Of a stretch of DNA of 57,335 bases, positions 12,731 to 22,742 are shown one piece after another. This DNA is from Gammaproteobacteria bacterium. GTDB lineage: Bacteria > Pseudomonadota > Gammaproteobacteria > Steroidobacterales > Steroidobacteraceae. The stretch spans positions 1 to 57,335 of the forward strand of contig JAGWPE010000241.1 in assembly GCA_028870635.1 (NCBI GenBank), read 5' to 3'. A program made the translations under genes and the position numbers. Positions within the stretch are counted from its first letter, which is position 1, and every line of letters begins with the position of its first letter. Under the pieces are notes generated by a model, which saw nothing but the letters and a program-made list of their open reading frames with translations, made no database searches and was not told where the DNA came from.

Positions 12731-13921
12731 ATGAGCCGCCCAAAAGGCAGTAGTGCTTCGCGGCGGGCTCTGCAACGAGGACCGTCAAGAGTACTTTCGG
12801 CAGGCCACCGCATCGTCCACAGCCTATCCTTGGCGCTCCCACAAGCGCCGGGCGCAGCGGGACCGCCGTGGCCGGCAGACTCTCCCGACTCGAGCCCGGC
12901 CCTGAGCTGGAGGGTCGGTCTTTGTATATATGCCGTGATCGTAGCGGGGCTGTGGCTGGCGGCGCATGCGTTCGGCATTCCGAGTGATCTGCGCGGGCAT
13001 TTCGGCGGTCCCTTCCTCGCCGTCGCGCTCATGTTCGGGGTGTTGTGGGCATTCGGCTGGGGAGCGGGTGAGCCGCTGACCCGTTGGATTTCGCCCGAGC
13101 CGCCGCTCGGCAGCGCTAGCCGCGCGGTACGCCCGCTCACCACAGTTTCGATCGCACGGGTGCTGGCGCCCGGCGCGTTCGCTGCGGGCATATACCTGCT
13201 GATCGCCGTGCCGCTCCATGAGCTGTCAGCGTGGTCCCTTCTGCTGTATTTCGGCTTTCCTTCGCTCCTTGCCGGCGCGCTCGAATACGTCCCGCCGGGA
13301 CCGAAGCTCGGCTGGCAGGACGTGATGGTGCTTGGCGCTCTGGGCTGCGCAGTCGAGTACGGATGGCTCGAGCCGGGACTTCGTCATCCCGGGCTGGGCA
13401 ATATTCCGAAGTTCCTGCTGGCCGATGTGGCGCTTTATCTCTACATCGTGCAGCGGCGCTTGCCGGGAATGGGCTTCGACCTGCGGCTGCGCCTGCGCGA
13501 TCTGCGTATCGGCGCACGGGAGTGGGCGCTCTTCGCGCCCATCGGTATCGCGCTGGGCCTCTTGCTCGGTTTCTTGCGCTTTCACGCCCGCCTCCCGGCG
13601 GCCGGTACCTTCGCCGGCACGGTCCTGGTGACGTTCATCTTCGTTGCGCTGCCGGAGGAGCTGTTCTTCCGCTGCCTGCTGCAGAACCTGTTGGAGACAC
13701 GCCTGCCGCGCCGGCTGGCACTGGCGCTCGCGGCCGCCATCTTTGGATTGTCTCACTACATCCATGGGGCAGTATTCAACTGGCGATACGTGATCCTCGC
13801 CGCGATCGCAGGCTGGTTCTACGGCCGCGCCTGGCGGAGTGAAAGACGCGTCGGCGCCTCGGCCGTCAGCCACACTATGGTCGATACCGTATGGGTCACA
13901 TGGTTTCTCGCCCAAGGGTGA
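12731..13921 (+). CDS. CPBP family intramembrane metalloprotease
   Basis: Multi-TM; PEELFFRCLLQNLLETR (EExxxR), FGLSHYIHG, SHTMVDT. Start codon uncertain. Confidence 0.8.
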   Translation: MSRPKGSSASRRALQRGPSRVLSAGHRIVHSLSLALPQAPGAAGPPWPADSPDSSPALSWRVGLCIYAVIVAGLWLAAHAFGIPSDLRGHFGGPFLAVALMFGVLWAFGWGAGEPLTRWISPEPPLGSASRAVRPLTTVSIARVLAPGAFAAGIYLLIAVPLHELSAWSLLLYFGFPSLLAGALEYVPPGPKLGWQDVMVLGALGCAVEYGWLEPGLRHPGLGNIPKFLLADVALYLYIVQRRLPGMGFDLRLRLRDLRIGAREWALFAPIGIALGLLLGFLRFHARLPAAGTFAGTVLVTFIFVALPEELFFRCLLQNLLETRLPRRLALALAAAIFGLSHYIHGAVFNWRYVILAAIAGWFYGRAWRSERRVGASAVSHTMVDTVWVTWFLAQG

Positions 13922-13933
13922 TTGCGGTGTCAC

Positions 13934-14593
13934 ATGAGCGTATTCGCGAGCGCTGAGCTCGACAGAGCCGATCGCCGGGCACAGTGGCGCCAGGTGCTGT
14001 TGGTGTATGCCTCGCTCGAAGGCGCTCTATGGACCGCGGGTGCGGTGCAAAGCCTCTTCATAGCTTTGACCGTGGCGCTGGCCGTCGCCTGGAGCTTCTC
14101 CGAGAGATACGCATGGCGGGATCTGGGGCTCGATCCAGCCTCCATCCGCCGCGGCTGGTGGATCGCTCCGGTCGGGGCTGCGGTCGCCGCACTCATCCTG
14201 CTTGCCGCCTGGCTATCGCACACGTTGCGGTGGCCGGCGAGCGGTATGGTGATTTGCCTGAACATCGCGCTCAGCCTGACCTGGGCCTTCGCGCAGCAGT
14301 TTCTGGCTCAGTCCTTCTTCTTCCTGCACTTCGAGTACCTGTTGCGCAGCGGACGGCGGGCGGTGATTGCGACCGCCCTGTTGTTCTCGAGCGCGCACAT
14401 ACCCAATCCGGTACTCATGCCGGTGACACTCGCCGGTGGATTGATCCTCAGCGAGCTATTCCGCCGCCATCGAACGCTCTATCTGCTTGCGGTTGCCCAT
14501 GCGCTCGTCGCGCTCGCCCTCGCCATCAGCGTGCCGGAGATCGTGCTGCACGACATGCGCGTCGGCATTGGCTACATCAGCTACCGACCTTGA
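13934..14593 (+). CDS. CPBP-like membrane protein with degenerate active site
   Basis: Multi-TM; WAFAQQFLAQSFFFLHFEYLLR at the EExxxR position, FSSAHIPNP at the His motif. Confidence 0.7.
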   Translation: MSVFASAELDRADRRAQWRQVLLVYASLEGALWTAGAVQSLFIALTVALAVAWSFSERYAWRDLGLDPASIRRGWWIAPVGAAVAALILLAAWLSHTLRWPASGMVICLNIALSLTWAFAQQFLAQSFFFLHFEYLLRSGRRAVIATALLFSSAHIPNPVLMPVTLAGGLILSELFRRHRTLYLLAVAHALVALALAISVPEIVLHDMRVGIGYISYRP

Positions 14594-14932
14594 TTGCCGC
14601 CGGTGGAAGTACTCGGGATCGTCACGGTGGAAAAAGACAGCCTCATCGTGCGTGTTGCCGATGAGGAGCGGCACGGCCGCCGCGAGCGCCGGCGCAGTCG
14701 CCGATCGAAAGACTGTGCCACGCTGATCGATGCTCCGGATGGTATCGCTACCAATGTAGCATGGACATTGCCCCTGCCGCATTCCGGAGTCTTCATGCGT
14801 GTCGTGATCAGCTTCGCCCGATCCAGGATCCGGCGCCGGGAGTTCCAGGCAGAACTGCCGTCACGGAGAACGGCGTAGAATCTGCAGGTGGCCCGCTTGC
14901 ACCCACGCGTCGCGGGGAGGCGAGTGTCCCCG

Positions 14933-15583
14933 ATGAAACAGACATCCTCCATACGGCACTGCCTGGCGGCGGCGCTCATCGCGGTACTGCTCCTGCCCGG
15001 GTCGCTGCGTACGGCTTCAGCCGCCGGCGCCACGGCTTCCGGATCGGCCCCCGCCGACAAGGCAGCCGCGAAGAGCTCCCTCACGTCGATCGTCCTTGTC
15101 GCTCAGAGCGTCGTATCCGATCCCAACTTCGGCGGCTCGATCGTGGTCGTCATGAACAACCTCGGCCCGGGCCCGGTAGGCATCATCGTAAACAGGCCGA
15201 TGCCGCTCACCGTCGCGCGCTTCTTTCCGAAGCTGAAGCGCGTCGCGCAAGTGCACGACAAGGTGTACTTCGGCGGTCCCGTGGAATTCGGCACCGTGTG
15301 GTTTCTGTTTCGCGCGAAAACGGCGCCTGCGAGTGCAACCCGGGTGTGCGACGGCGTCTACGTGAGCTCGGACGACAAACTCCTGCTCCATCTGCTCGGC
15401 CGCCGCAAGCCCATGGAGGGTCTGCGGATCTTCGTCGGCCACGCGGGCTGGGCGCCGGGGCAGCTGCAGGCCGAGATAGAAGGGGGCGCCTGGCTTCCAC
15501 GCCGCGCCGCCGCCGACGCGATCTTCAACGCGAAGCCGCAGCTCCCATGGCCGTCGCGGCGAGGTCCGAAGGCGGGGGCCTGA
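14933..15583 (+). CDS. YqgE/AlgH (UPF0301) family protein with N-terminal signal-like extension
   Basis: LVAQSVVSDPNFGGSIVVVMNNLGPGPVGIIVNRPMPLTV...VYFGGPVEFGTVWFL...IFVGHAGWAPGQLQAEI. Confidence 0.87.
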   Translation: MKQTSSIRHCLAAALIAVLLLPGSLRTASAAGATASGSAPADKAAAKSSLTSIVLVAQSVVSDPNFGGSIVVVMNNLGPGPVGIIVNRPMPLTVARFFPKLKRVAQVHDKVYFGGPVEFGTVWFLFRAKTAPASATRVCDGVYVSSDDKLLLHLLGRRKPMEGLRIFVGHAGWAPGQLQAEIEGGAWLPRRAAADAIFNAKPQLPWPSRRGPKAGA

Positions 15584-15638
15584 CGCTGATGCAAGCCGCC
15601 GTGACGCGAGAAGCGGTTCCGCGACTTGCCGCCGCTCG

Positions 15639-17234
15639 TCAGTGTCCGGCCGCCGTTCCGCCCGAGCTGGCGCGAATGAACTGCGCGATGTTGTCATGCA
15701 GCAGGGCCAGCGCCTGCGGCGCCACGTAGATCATGTGGCCGGTATCGTAGAAGCGGTACTCGATGTTCTTCTGCAGATTCGCGGCCATGGGCAGCTGCTG
15801 CATCTGATACACCGCAGCGTAGTACGGAGTCGCCAGATCGAAGTAGCCGGCGTTCACCATCACCTTGAGGTCCGGGTTGATGGTCATCGCGGCGGCGAGG
15901 TCCGGCAGGACATTGGGCGCCGTATACGCGGGAGTGCTCTGCCCGGGCGGCGTGTGCAGCATGCTCCACTGGCTGTTGATGTCGAGGGAGAGGAACTCAT
16001 AATGATGCTCGCCGCCGAAATGCAGCGTGCTGCGAACGTAACCGTTGAGCGCCGAGGTGTAGGCCGAACCGATCGCGGCGATCTCCGGGTCATACTCGAC
16101 GTACTCGGCCAGCGGATCCAGCGTCGGTCCCGAGAATCGCGCGTCCAGCCGCCCGGTGCTCTCATCGCGGGGCAGCAGCAGCTGCTGCTCGAATTGCGGC
16201 CCGGTGACGCGCAGATCCGCCTTCAAGATGTAGCTCTCCGGCAGGCCGGTGTACCGGGCCATCTGCGCGGCGATGCCTGCCTTCTGCGGCTGCGGCAGCG
16301 TGCTGCCCGCGTCGAGAGCCTGCAGGTAAGGACCCATGGCCCAGGTCTGCACTTCCTCCAGCCATGGGTGCAGTGCCGGCGGCGGCTGCGGCAGCACCTT
16401 GTGGTACCAGGCAACCGCCGCGTAAGTCGGCAGCGCCAGCGCATAAGGCAGATTCACCCCGGGGTTGAGATTCGCCTGGTCCACACTGGTATCGAAGTTG
16501 AGGATGCTCGAGAGCAGCACGATGCCGTTCAGGTCGATGCTGTCTTCCTGCTCCAGCACGTTGGCCACGGCGGCGGAGCGTGTCGTGCCGTAGCTCTCGC
16601 CGATCAGGTACTTCGGTGAGTTCCACCGCCCGTATTTCGACAGGAACTGGCTGATGAACCGCGCGAACGCCTTCGCATCCGGATCGACGCCATAGAACTC
16701 CTTCGGCGTTCCGACCCCGCCGTCATCCTTGCCGAGGATGCGGCTGAACCCGGTGCCCATCGCATCAACGAACACCAGATCACAAACGTCGAGCAGGCTG
16801 TACTGGTTGCTGACGAGCTGATAGGGCGCTGGAGGCGTATGCGTGTGACCTTTGGTGACGACGCGCACCGGTCCGAATGCGCCCATGTGCAGGGGAGAGG
16901 ATGAGCCGCCCGGCCCGCCGTTGTAAAGAAACGCGATGGGCCGCCGCGAGGCATCACCGCCGCTTTTGAAATAGGCCACGTAGAACATTTCGCCGGTCGG
17001 CTTGCCGTCCTTGTTGCGCAGAATAAGCGTGGCCGCGTCCGCGCTGTAACGGATGTGTTGACCGCCGGCCGTCACTTCACCCTGCGTGGTGACGCTATGC
17101 GGCGTCGCCCAGTAGTGCTCGGGATTGCCTGCCTTGGAGGCAGCCGTGTCGGCTGGCGCGGCCGCCGCCAGCGCCGCCAGCGGCATCGCCCCGATCGCGA
17201 GCAACAGAACGAACGGCCTTCGGAAAGCGGACAT
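15639..17234 (-). CDS. S10 family serine carboxypeptidase-like peptidase
   Basis: PIAFLYNGGPGGSSSPLHMGAFGPVRV, LIGESYGTTRSAAVANVL, NAGYFDLATPYYA, DTGHMIY; signal peptide MSAFRRPFVLLLAIGAMPLAALAAAAP. Confidence 0.88.
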   Translation of the reverse strand: MSAFRRPFVLLLAIGAMPLAALAAAAPADTAASKAGNPEHYWATPHSVTTQGEVTAGGQHIRYSADAATLILRNKDGKPTGEMFYVAYFKSGGDASRRPIAFLYNGGPGGSSSPLHMGAFGPVRVVTKGHTHTPPAPYQLVSNQYSLLDVCDLVFVDAMGTGFSRILGKDDGGVGTPKEFYGVDPDAKAFARFISQFLSKYGRWNSPKYLIGESYGTTRSAAVANVLEQEDSIDLNGIVLLSSILNFDTSVDQANLNPGVNLPYALALPTYAAVAWYHKVLPQPPPALHPWLEEVQTWAMGPYLQALDAGSTLPQPQKAGIAAQMARYTGLPESYILKADLRVTGPQFEQQLLLPRDESTGRLDARFSGPTLDPLAEYVEYDPEIAAIGSAYTSALNGYVRSTLHFGGEHHYEFLSLDINSQWSMLHTPPGQSTPAYTAPNVLPDLAAAMTINPDLKVMVNAGYFDLATPYYAAVYQMQQLPMAANLQKNIEYRFYDTGHMIYVAPQALALLHDNIAQFIRASSGGTAAGH

Positions 17235-17361
17235 GCGAACCCCATTGAGATGACGCGACGGCGCGAGGCGAGAGCTCGATCGTAGCATTTGGACGCTCCC
17301 TCCACCGCCCCGGTTTGAGGTCCGCGAGTCGCGAAGCGGCACGTAACCCGCTACTCCATCC

Positions 17362-17559
17362 GTCTTCGAAGGCGGCGCGCCGCTGCTTTTCGGCGCCCTG
17401 TCGGAATGGCTGGGCGGTGGTCAGGCCGGGGTGACGAGGACCTTCCTGATCAGGCTCATCCCGATGCTGGTTGCCAGCCTCCTCGGGGTATGGGCGCGCG
17501 AGACCTACCTGCGCGACGCCGCGACTGCCGCGGCCTCGAGCCGCGCATGCAAGTCGTAG
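17362..17559 (+). pseudogene. C-terminal remnant of an MFS-type transporter
   Basis: [59 protein letters not shown]; open upstream without a plausible start, overlaps rimO 3' end antisense. Confidence 0.45.
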
Positions 17560-18887
17560 GTGTCGCTGGAGGTGACCTCGACATCGGCCCAGTCACCGGG
17601 CCGAAGTCCGTCCGCGGCTGCGATCCGCACCACGCCGTCGATGTCCGGCGCGTCAGCCGCGCTGCGCGCGATCGCCTCACCGTCCGCAACCGAATCCACC
17701 AGCACCCGCATCCTGGCGCCGATACGCCGCGCCAGACGGCCGGCACTGATGGCCGCGGCGCGCTCCATGAAGCGGGCGTACCGCTCTTCCTGAACCTCGG
17801 CCGGTACGTGGCCTTCGAGCGCATTCGCGGTGGCGCCTGCGACCGGCGAATACTTGAAGCACCCCACGCGGTCGAGCTGAGCCTCCTGCAGCCACTGAAG
17901 CAACTCGTCGAACTCGCTCTCCGTCTCGCCGGGGAATCCGACGATGAACGTGCTGCGCAGCGTCAGGTCCGGGCACTGCTCCCGCCAGGCCGCGATGCGC
18001 CGCAGCACATCCTCGGAGTGGGCGGGGCGCCGCATGCGCTTCAGCACCGACGGGCTGCCGTGTTGGAAGGGAATGTCGAGGTACGGCAGGACGCGCCGCT
18101 GCGCCATCAGCGGGATGACTTCGTCGACGTGCGGATAAGGATAGACATAGTGGAGCCGGATCCAGATGCCCAGCGACCCGAGGCCGCGCGCGAGGTCGAT
18201 GAAGCGGGTGCGATATTCCTCATCGCGCCAGCTGGCGGGCTCGTAGCGGATGTCCGCTCCGTAGGCGCTGGTGTCCTGGGAGATGACCAGCAGCTCGCGC
18301 ACGCCCGCGGCGGCCAGCCGCTCCGCCTCGCGCAGCACCTCATCGATGCGCCGGCTCGCCAGTCTGCCGCGCAGCGCCGGGATGATGCAGAAGCTGCACT
18401 TGTTGTTGCAGCCCTCGGAGACCTTGAGGTACGCGTAGTGGCGCGGCGTCAGCCGCACTCCCTGCGGCGGTACGAGATCGAGGAAGGGGTCGTGCCGCGG
18501 CGGCAGATGCTCGTGAACGGCCGACATGACCTCACCGTAGGTCTGCGGCCCGGTGACCTTGAGCACGCGCGGATGCCGCTCGAGGATTCGCTCCGGCCGC
18601 GCGCCGAGACACCCCGTCACGATCACCTTGCCGTTGCGCTCCAGAGCCTCGCCGATGGTCTGCAGCGACTCGTCGATGGCCGCATCGATGAATCCGCACG
18701 TGTTGACGACGACGAGATCCGCCTCCTCATAGGTCGGGGATACCTCGTAGCCCTCAGCCCGCAGCGTCGTCAGAATGCGCTCGGAGTCGACCAGCGCCTT
18801 GGGACAGCCCAGGCTGACGAAGCCGATTCTCGGGATGCGCTCGCGCGGTTTCGCGCGGCGGCGCGCTGTTCGGGATGGGCTGGGCAT
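17505..18887 (-). CDS. rimO: Ribosomal protein S12 methylthiotransferase RimO
   Basis: [29 protein letters not shown]...NTCGFIDAA...[27 protein letters not shown]; 461 codons. Confidence 0.96.
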   Translation of the reverse strand: MPSPSRTARRRAKPRERIPRIGFVSLGCPKALVDSERILTTLRAEGYEVSPTYEEADLVVVNTCGFIDAAIDESLQTIGEALERNGKVIVTGCLGARPERILERHPRVLKVTGPQTYGEVMSAVHEHLPPRHDPFLDLVPPQGVRLTPRHYAYLKVSEGCNNKCSFCIIPALRGRLASRRIDEVLREAERLAAAGVRELLVISQDTSAYGADIRYEPASWRDEEYRTRFIDLARGLGSLGIWIRLHYVYPYPHVDEVIPLMAQRRVLPYLDIPFQHGSPSVLKRMRRPAHSEDVLRRIAAWREQCPDLTLRSTFIVGFPGETESEFDELLQWLQEAQLDRVGCFKYSPVAGATANALEGHVPAEVQEERYARFMERAAAISAGRLARRIGARMRVLVDSVADGEAIARSAADAPDIDGVVRIAAADGLRPGDWADVEVTSSDTYDLHARLEAAAVAASRR

Positions 18888-18949
18888 CGGGGGCGCGAAG
18901 CCTACCTGCCGGTCCTCCCGGCCGCAATAGCGGCACCGCTCATCGGCCC

Positions 18950-19582
18950 TTACCGGCCGTAGAGCCCCACGATTTGCGCCTGCGCGAGCGCGTTCGCCCG
19001 CGCCTTGGCGGCGACCTCCGCCGGTCCGGCGCTCGCGCCGAGCCCGAGCGTGGCAATGCGCAGGGCGTAGAGCATCAGCTGGTAATGATGCGGCGGGCCC
19101 GGCGGCGGGCAGGGGCCGCCGTAGCCCAACGGGCCGAAATCGTTGCGTGCCTGGATGGCGCCCGCGGGCAGCAGGTGCTTGGCCGGATCGCCGGCGCCTG
19201 CCTGCAGCGCGCTCACGCCCGCCGGGATGTCGAAGACAGCCCAATGCCACCAACCCCCGCCCGGAGCATCCGGATCGAACATCAGCACCGCAAAGCTGCG
19301 AGTGCCCGCGGGCGGATCGTTCCAGGAAAGCGCGGGGGAGATGTTGCCGCCGCGGCAGCCGGAGCCGTCGTAGACGTGCTCGAGAGCGATCGCTGCGCCC
19401 GGCGTGATGTCGGGGCTTCGAAGAGCGAAGCCGGACGCCGATGCCGGCGGCGGGCTCGCCAGGAGCGCCGCTGCGAGCGCGGGCAAGACCCCCCGGCCGT
19501 AGATCTTCCGCGCTCCTCGCCGCATGGCTCTGCACCTCTGGCAGCCTCGTGGATCGATGAAGTGTGCAGCGCAGGACGCCAT
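18950..19582 (-). CDS. YbhB/YbcL-type (PEBP) Raf kinase inhibitor-like protein
   Basis: [45 protein letters not shown]...[30 protein letters not shown]. Confidence 0.92.
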   Translation of the reverse strand: MASCAAHFIDPRGCQRCRAMRRGARKIYGRGVLPALAAALLASPPPASASGFALRSPDITPGAAIALEHVYDGSGCRGGNISPALSWNDPPAGTRSFAVLMFDPDAPGGGWWHWAVFDIPAGVSALQAGAGDPAKHLLPAGAIQARNDFGPLGYGGPCPPPGPPHHYQLMLYALRIATLGLGASAGPAEVAAKARANALAQAQIVGLYGR

Positions 19583-19599
19583 CCGGCAAACTGCATCCC

Positions 19600-20451
19600 A
19601 TGACGACCTCCGAGTCGCGGAAGATCGCGCTGATCACGGGCTCCACGGACGGCCTCGGCCGTGCGGTCGCGCGCGGGCTCGCGGCCTCCGGCTTCCTGGT
19701 CTTGATCCACGGCCGCGATGCGCAGCGGGGCGAGGCTCTGGTGCGCGAGATCTGCGCGCAGGGCGGCGCAGCTCGCTTCCACCGCGCCGATTTCGCATCC
19801 CTGGGTGAGGTGCGTGCTCTGGCCGACGCCGTCCGCCGCGATCACGATCACCTCCATCTCCTGATCAACAATGCCGGCATCGGCACCGGCGACGGCGGCC
19901 GTCCCGCGCCGCGCCAGACGAGCGCGGACGGATACGAGCTGAGGTTCGCGGTCAACTATCTCGCCGGCTACCTGCTGACCAGGCTGCTGTTGCCCATGCT
20001 CGTGCGCAGCGCGCCCGCGCGCATCGTCAACGTGGCCTCGGCGGGGCAGTACCCGCTCGATTTCGACAATCTGATGCTGACACGCGCCTACAGCGGCATG
20101 CGCGCGTACGCGCAAAGCAAGTTGGCGCAAGTCATGTTCACATTCGACCTCGCGGCGCAGCTGCGCGGCGGCGGCGTGACCGTGAACTGCCTGCACCCTG
20201 CGACCTACATGAATACGACGATGGTCCGCGCCGCCGGCGTCGAGCCCACGAGCTCGGTCGAGGAGGGTGCCGCGGCCGTGACGAATCTGGCCCTCTCACG
20301 GGAGCTCGAAGGCCATACGGGCGAGTACTTCGACGGCTTGCGCGCCGCTCGCGCAAATGCCCAGGCCTACGACGCGCAGGCCCGCCGGCGCCTCGCGGCA
20401 CTCAGCGCCCGGCTCACCGGCCTCGACCAGCATCCGGGTCCGGCAACATAG
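19600..20451 (+). CDS. SDR family oxidoreductase
   Basis: [37 protein letters not shown]. Confidence 0.92.
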   Translation: MTTSESRKIALITGSTDGLGRAVARGLAASGFLVLIHGRDAQRGEALVREICAQGGAARFHRADFASLGEVRALADAVRRDHDHLHLLINNAGIGTGDGGRPAPRQTSADGYELRFAVNYLAGYLLTRLLLPMLVRSAPARIVNVASAGQYPLDFDNLMLTRAYSGMRAYAQSKLAQVMFTFDLAAQLRGGGVTVNCLHPATYMNTTMVRAAGVEPTSSVEEGAAAVTNLALSRELEGHTGEYFDGLRAARANAQAYDAQARRRLAALSARLTGLDQHPGPAT

Positions 20452-20478
20452 GCACACCCGCCTGATAGAATCCCAGCC

Positions 20479-21081
20479 ATGGGAGTCGAGAAGCCCGCGG
20501 TTCCGTTCGACCGCGAGTACTACCGCCGCTACTACTACGACCCGCGCACGGCGGTGACGAATCGGCGGGAAATGCAGGCCCGAGCCCGTCTCATCGCGGC
20601 TTTCACCGAGCACGTCGGCCTGCCGGTCCGCAGGCTCCTCGACGCCGGCTGCGGCACCGGCCTGCTGCGCACCCCCCTCAAGCGCCTTCTGCCGAAGGCC
20701 GAGTATGTCTGTCTGGAGACGAGCGCCTATCTCTGCAGCCGCTACGGCTGGCAGCATGGCCGGATCGAGGACTACCGCAGCGGCCCGGCCTTCGATCTCG
20801 TGATCTGCTACGACGTGCTGCAGTACCTGGACTCGCGGGCCGCGGCGCGCGCGTTGAGCAACTTCGGGCGGCTGTGCCGCGGAGCGCTGTATTTCAGCGC
20901 CCTGACCCGGCGCGACTGGGACTGGAACTGCGACCCGGCGAGAACCGATTCCAACGTGCACCTGCGCGCCGCGCAGTGGTATCGGCTGCGCCTGCAGCGC
21001 AACTTTCGCGAGGTCGGCGCCGGCTTCTGGCTGCGCCGCGGCGCCCCGCTCACCGTCTGGGAGCTCGAGGCCCAGTTCTGA
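20479..21081 (+). CDS. Class I SAM-dependent methyltransferase
   Basis: VRRLLDAGCGTGLLRTPL, FDLVICYDVLQYL. Confidence 0.87.
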   Translation: MGVEKPAVPFDREYYRRYYYDPRTAVTNRREMQARARLIAAFTEHVGLPVRRLLDAGCGTGLLRTPLKRLLPKAEYVCLETSAYLCSRYGWQHGRIEDYRSGPAFDLVICYDVLQYLDSRAAARALSNFGRLCRGALYFSALTRRDWDWNCDPARTDSNVHLRAAQWYRLRLQRNFREVGAGFWLRRGAPLTVWELEAQF

Positions 21082-21506
21082 TGCAGGATCATCCCGTGAC
21101 CGACATCGACGCCGCGTCCTCGCCGTTGGCCGCCTTTCAGGGCCCGGTCGCCTGCCGCCGCACCGCCGATGCTCTGATTCTCACCGGCGCCGCCGCCGAT
21201 TGCGCCGATGATATCCTGATCCTGACCTTCATCGCGCCAGCGGTCGCCGGCCTGCCCGAACGGCTGGCCGGGGCGGCCGTGCGCGCCGCCGGCGGATGCC
21301 GTTACCGCATCGTTTCCGGATCTCGGGATTGGGCCGTCGAGGCGGCCTCGGTCCATGTCCACCGCGACATCGGGAAGGCGTTCTACCGCGCCGTGCCTCC
21401 GCGCCCCACGCCGCTCAAGAAGCGCCTCTTGTGGGGAGTGGTGTTGGCGCTCGCCGGTACCCGCGGGGGCAAGCGCCTCCTGTTGTCCCTTCGCCGCCCG
21501 GCCTAA
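21081..21506 (+). CDS. Hypothetical protein
   Basis: 141-aa ORF overlapping upstream methyltransferase stop by 1 nt (TGATG). Confidence 0.6.
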   Translation: MQDHPVTDIDAASSPLAAFQGPVACRRTADALILTGAAADCADDILILTFIAPAVAGLPERLAGAAVRAAGGCRYRIVSGSRDWAVEAASVHVHRDIGKAFYRAVPPRPTPLKKRLLWGVVLALAGTRGGKRLLLSLRRPA

Positions 21507-22714
21507 CTCGGCTCCGCGACTTCCCTGCCCGGCACCGCGACCCTCGCCCTGCCCAGGAGCGCCTTGTAAGCCGCCATCTGCCCTTGAAACGCCCGATTCC
21601 AGGTGAACTTCCGCAACACCCTCGCTCTGGCGTTGGCCCCCAGCGCCTCGATGTCCCGCTCGTAGAGGCCCGCGATCGCCTCCGCCATCCTGGCGCCGCT
21701 GCCCGGATCCGCGAGCATTCCCACTCCCTCGTCGACGAACTCCGGAATCGCCCCGGCGCGCGCCGCCACTACCGGCCGCCCGCAGGCCATGGCCTCCAGG
21801 ATGACCAATCCGAAGGTTTCCTTCGTGCCCGCATGCACCAGCGCGTCCGCGGATGCCAGCCACTCGGCGAGCTCTATGCTGTCCCGCCGGTAGGGCAGCG
21901 TAGTCACGTTCGCGGTCCGCTGCGCTTCCCGGCCGCCGCCGATGAGCAGCAAGTGGTACGGTGAGCCGAGCTTCGCGAAGGCCTGCAACAGCACCGGCAG
22001 GTTCTTCTCGCCCGCGAAGCGTCCCGCGTACACCAGCACGCGCGCCTGCGGCGGCAGCCTCAGGCGTTCCCGCAGCCAGTCCCCGCGCCGCTGCGGCTGG
22101 AACACCTCCGCGTCGACTCCGAGCGGCTGGTGTACGGCGTGCTGTACGCCCAGCCCGTTGAGCAGGTCGCACATCAGCAGGCTCGGCGCGAACACGACGT
22201 CGAAGCGCTCGTAGAGCCAGCTCACGTAGCGCCCGAGCGCCCGTTCCGTGAGACGCCCGCCCACGCGGCGGCTGATGATCTGGGGCAGATTGGAGTGATA
22301 AAACGCGGCGAGTGGAATCCCCCGCCGGCGGGCGAGGCGCCAGGCGGCCCACGCCGGATGGAAGGCGTCCCCGGCCTCGATCAGATCCGGCTCCAGCGCA
22401 TCGAGCAGCCGCAGCCAGCGGCGCGGATCGAGCGGCAGGCGATAGTTGAAAGTGCCGGGCACCGGATGGCCGGCGAGCGTGCATACACCGCCGCGCTCGG
22501 TCCGGTCCCGCTCCCCGGGCACGACCAGGGTGTGCTGCCAGCGGCTGTGCGCCGCCAGCCACCCGTGCTTCGCGGTCAGGTAACGTTTGACGCCGCCGCT
22601 CGTCGGCGAGTAGAAAAGGGTCGTATCGACGAGGTGCGGCCGGTCATTCACGCCGGAAGTTGTCCCAGCAAGCTGCTTGCCCGCATTGCACCTTTCCGGG
22701 GCGGGCGTTGTCAA
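21503..22714 (-). CDS. Glycosyltransferase (GT4-like)
   Basis: [62 protein letters not shown]. Confidence 0.92.
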   Translation of the reverse strand: MTTPAPERCNAGKQLAGTTSGVNDRPHLVDTTLFYSPTSGGVKRYLTAKHGWLAAHSRWQHTLVVPGERDRTERGGVCTLAGHPVPGTFNYRLPLDPRRWLRLLDALEPDLIEAGDAFHPAWAAWRLARRRGIPLAAFYHSNLPQIISRRVGGRLTERALGRYVSWLYERFDVVFAPSLLMCDLLNGLGVQHAVHQPLGVDAEVFQPQRRGDWLRERLRLPPQARVLVYAGRFAGEKNLPVLLQAFAKLGSPYHLLLIGGGREAQRTANVTTLPYRRDSIELAEWLASADALVHAGTKETFGLVILEAMACGRPVVAARAGAIPEFVDEGVGMLADPGSGARMAEAIAGLYERDIEALGANARARVLRKFTWNRAFQGQMAAYKALLGRARVAVPGREVAEPS

Positions 22715-22742
22715 GGCGCGCGTCGGCGCGCGCGGGGTGTCT

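Noticed and set aside
14738-14769. GGTATCGCTACCAATGTAGCATGGACATTGC as possible distal end plus TSD of the older element E1
   Set aside because: Resemblance to GGAAACGACTCTAAATTCATGCCCACAATTGC is weak, the ACA/ATTGC junction is not preserved, and no further spaced sites were found.
14594-14878. Small ORF between CPBP-like gene and yqgE
   Set aside because: No recognisable motifs and overlapping ORFs on both strands; coding potential not supportable by eye.
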